The position numbers and the translations under genes were made by a program. A model generated the notes under the pieces. The model was given only the letters and a program-made list of their open reading frames with translations. It was not told the origin of the DNA and did no database searches. Source: an uncultured Sphingomonadales bacterium (GTDB lineage: Bacteria; Pseudomonadota; Alphaproteobacteria; Sphingomonadales; Sphingomonadaceae). Taken from it: DNA of 9,555 nt. Shown here in pieces: positions 6,344-9,555 of the stretch. Position 1 is the stretch's first letter. Each line of letters begins with the position of its first letter. The stretch lies in the NCBI GenBank assembly GCA_903868655.1, contig CAIPWG010000494.1, forward strand, positions 1 through 9,555. The letters run 5' to 3'.

Positions 6344-6838
6344 TCGACCGCTCAGGGTTTCCACGAGCAAACCCAGCGCCGCCAGTGCAAAGGCCTGCAT
6401 ATTCTCCAGCCGATCCTCGCTGCCGGTATCCACACCGATCGCAGCCTGCAGGCCGTTTGGTCCGACCACAGCAACCGCGCTTGTGCCCGATGCCACACCG
6501 AGCGGGTGCCGCCCCGGCCCTGCCGCACCCGTTTCGGCCAAGCCCCAATCGGCGTCATACCGCGTGCGGATCAATGCGGCTTGGGCCAGTGCGTAGTCTT
6601 GCGTCGCCGAAGTCAATCCCCGCAACGAACCCGGCTCATGCCCCAGCACGATACGCCGCCCTTTGAGTGTGTAGATGATACCACCACCGCGATAAAACGC
6701 CGAAGCGCCCGGCATCGCCAGCAAACCTGCGGAAATCAGCCCCCCGGTGGCACCATCGACAACCGCCAGGCTTTCGCCGCGCGCCACCAGCAAAGCTCCG
6801 GCGCGTGCACCCATCACAGCCAGGTCATGCAGGCTCAT
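6341..6838 (-). CDS. CinA C-terminal-domain (PncC-like) protein lacking catalytic Ser
   Basis: A 165-residue stand-alone CinA C-terminal domain. Active family members (PncC) hydrolyse nicotinamide mononucleotide to nicotinate mononucleotide plus ammonia. The family layout is clear: N-terminal helix, a VVDGATGGLISAGLLAMPGA segment (26-45), FYRGGGIIYT (48-57), ETGAAGP (102-108), SGTSAVAVVG (118-127) and a C-terminal helix SEDRLENMQAFALAALGLL (140-158). The usual A-E-S-(C/S)-T-G-G motif reads V-V-D-G-A-T-G-G, so the nucleophilic Ser is Gly29. Tyr56 is kept, but the conserved Lys five residues later is Arg61 (a Lys sits at 59). It may be inactive, use another mechanism, or have another role. The ATG at 6836-6838 overlaps the upstream exporter stop as ATGA, implying coupling; an earlier start at 6931 would add unrelated residues. 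It is the last gene of the ligA operon. Confidence 0.85.
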   Translation of the reverse strand: MSLHDLAVMGARAGALLVARGESLAVVDGATGGLISAGLLAMPGASAFYRGGGIIYTLKGRRIVLGHEPGSLRGLTSATQDYALAQAALIRTRYDADWGLAETGAAGPGRHPLGVASGTSAVAVVGPNGLQAAIGVDTGSEDRLENMQAFALAALGLLVETLSGR

Positions 6839-7464
6839 GCCCGGGTCCCGGCAATGGCCAGACCGAACACGACAAACACCCCTCCGGTCACGCGGTTGAA
6901 CAATCGGCGCCGTGCGGGCAATTGCAACCACCCGGCGAGGCCTCTGCCGCCCAGCGCATAGGTGAAATACCAGGAAAACTCGATCACACCGAAAGTCGCA
7001 ATCATCACCGCAAACTGTGTGATTTTGGGCCGCGCCGGATCGAGAAACAGCGGCAGAAACGCAGCGGCAAAAATCAAGGCCTTCGGATTTGAAATGCCAA
7101 TTGAAAATGCCGTTCGAAACAGCCGCCAGCGCGAAGGGGCAACCGGCACCGTCATCATACCATCGGCATCATCGCTCGACACTTCGGCGACCCATGCCTT
7201 ATATCCAAACCATACTAGATAGGCCGCACCGGCAAGCTTCAGCACCATAAAGGCGGTGGGAACCGCCACCAACACGGCAGTCAGCCCTGCTGCAGACGCC
7301 GCCAGCAGGCTGACGACAGCGGCAAAACAGCCCAACATCGCCCAGATCGACTGGGCCAGGCCCTGTTCGATGCTGCGTGTCATGACATGCAACATGTTGG
7401 GACCGGGAGACGCCGAAATGAAGAACACGGTTGCCGCAAACAGCCACCAGCTATGCATTGCCAT
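6835..7464 (-). CDS. LysE/RhtB-family translocator
   Basis: A 209-residue polytopic inner-membrane protein of the LysE/RhtB family, which exports amino acids or related small molecules; the substrate cannot be read from the sequence. Family signatures are SPGPNMLHV (19-27) near the end of helix 1 and GISNPKALIFAAAFLPLFLD (123-142). Six hydrophobic segments lie at about 6-27, 39-63, 68-90, 123-141, 148-170 and 193-208, with an acidic loop after the third. The ATG at 7462-7464 is 6 bases past the ligA stop. AGGA (7474-7477) lies 9 bases upstream, inside the end of ligA. A second ATG two codons later is possible. It overlaps the next gene by 4 bases. Position in the ligA operon suggests shared transcription, not necessarily shared function. 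Confidence 0.94.
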   Translation of the reverse strand: MAMHSWWLFAATVFFISASPGPNMLHVMTRSIEQGLAQSIWAMLGCFAAVVSLLAASAAGLTAVLVAVPTAFMVLKLAGAAYLVWFGYKAWVAEVSSDDADGMMTVPVAPSRWRLFRTAFSIGISNPKALIFAAAFLPLFLDPARPKITQFAVMIATFGVIEFSWYFTYALGGRGLAGWLQLPARRRLFNRVTGGVFVVFGLAIAGTRA

Positions 7465-7470
7465 TATCGT

Positions 7471-9555
<2,085 letters not shown>

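Noticed and set aside
6839..6931. Upstream start of the CinA-like gene at 6931
   Set aside because: The added residues are Arg-rich and overlap the exporter gene; the ATGA overlap at 6835-6838 is a typical coupled start.

Overview
The window looks like ordinary core chromosome from a GC-rich alphaproteobacterium, most likely a sphingomonad (Sphingomonadales). This rests on the GC-rich codon use, the style of the SdhC/SdhD/SdhA, PrmA and LigA proteins, and a short PhnA-like protein without a zinc ribbon. The genus is not resolved. I see no rRNA, tRNA, CRISPR array, insertion sequence, phage gene or defence island. Ten protein genes are supported, one of which runs off the left edge. No gap between genes is longer than about 190 bases.

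Left part (1-1700). A protein of unknown function, resembling the DUF6065 type, is read leftward and is cut by the window edge. Divergent to it is a GNAT acetyltransferase (893-1390, TTG start). Its stop codon directly abuts the stop of a convergent PhnA-like gene (1391-1696).

Middle left (1700-4650). A leftward sdhC-sdhD-sdhA operon encodes the membrane anchor and flavoprotein of succinate dehydrogenase (complex II; TCA cycle and respiration). A strong intrinsic terminator follows sdhA at 1766-1796. The iron-sulfur subunit gene sdhB is not behind sdhA and is not in the window.

Middle right (4460-6326). A divergent intergenic region leads to a rightward pair: a short-chain dehydrogenase/reductase and prmA (ribosomal protein L11 methyltransferase), overlapping by 11 bases.

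Right part (6341-9519). A tightly packed leftward operon holds ligA (NAD-dependent DNA ligase), a LysE/RhtB-type exporter and a stand-alone CinA C-terminal-domain (PncC-like) protein. This is functionally suggestive, because LigA releases NMN and PncC enzymes deamidate NMN. However, the PncC-like protein has glycine where the family has its catalytic serine. That operon and the missing serine are the most interesting points. I found no convincing new multi-gene system.
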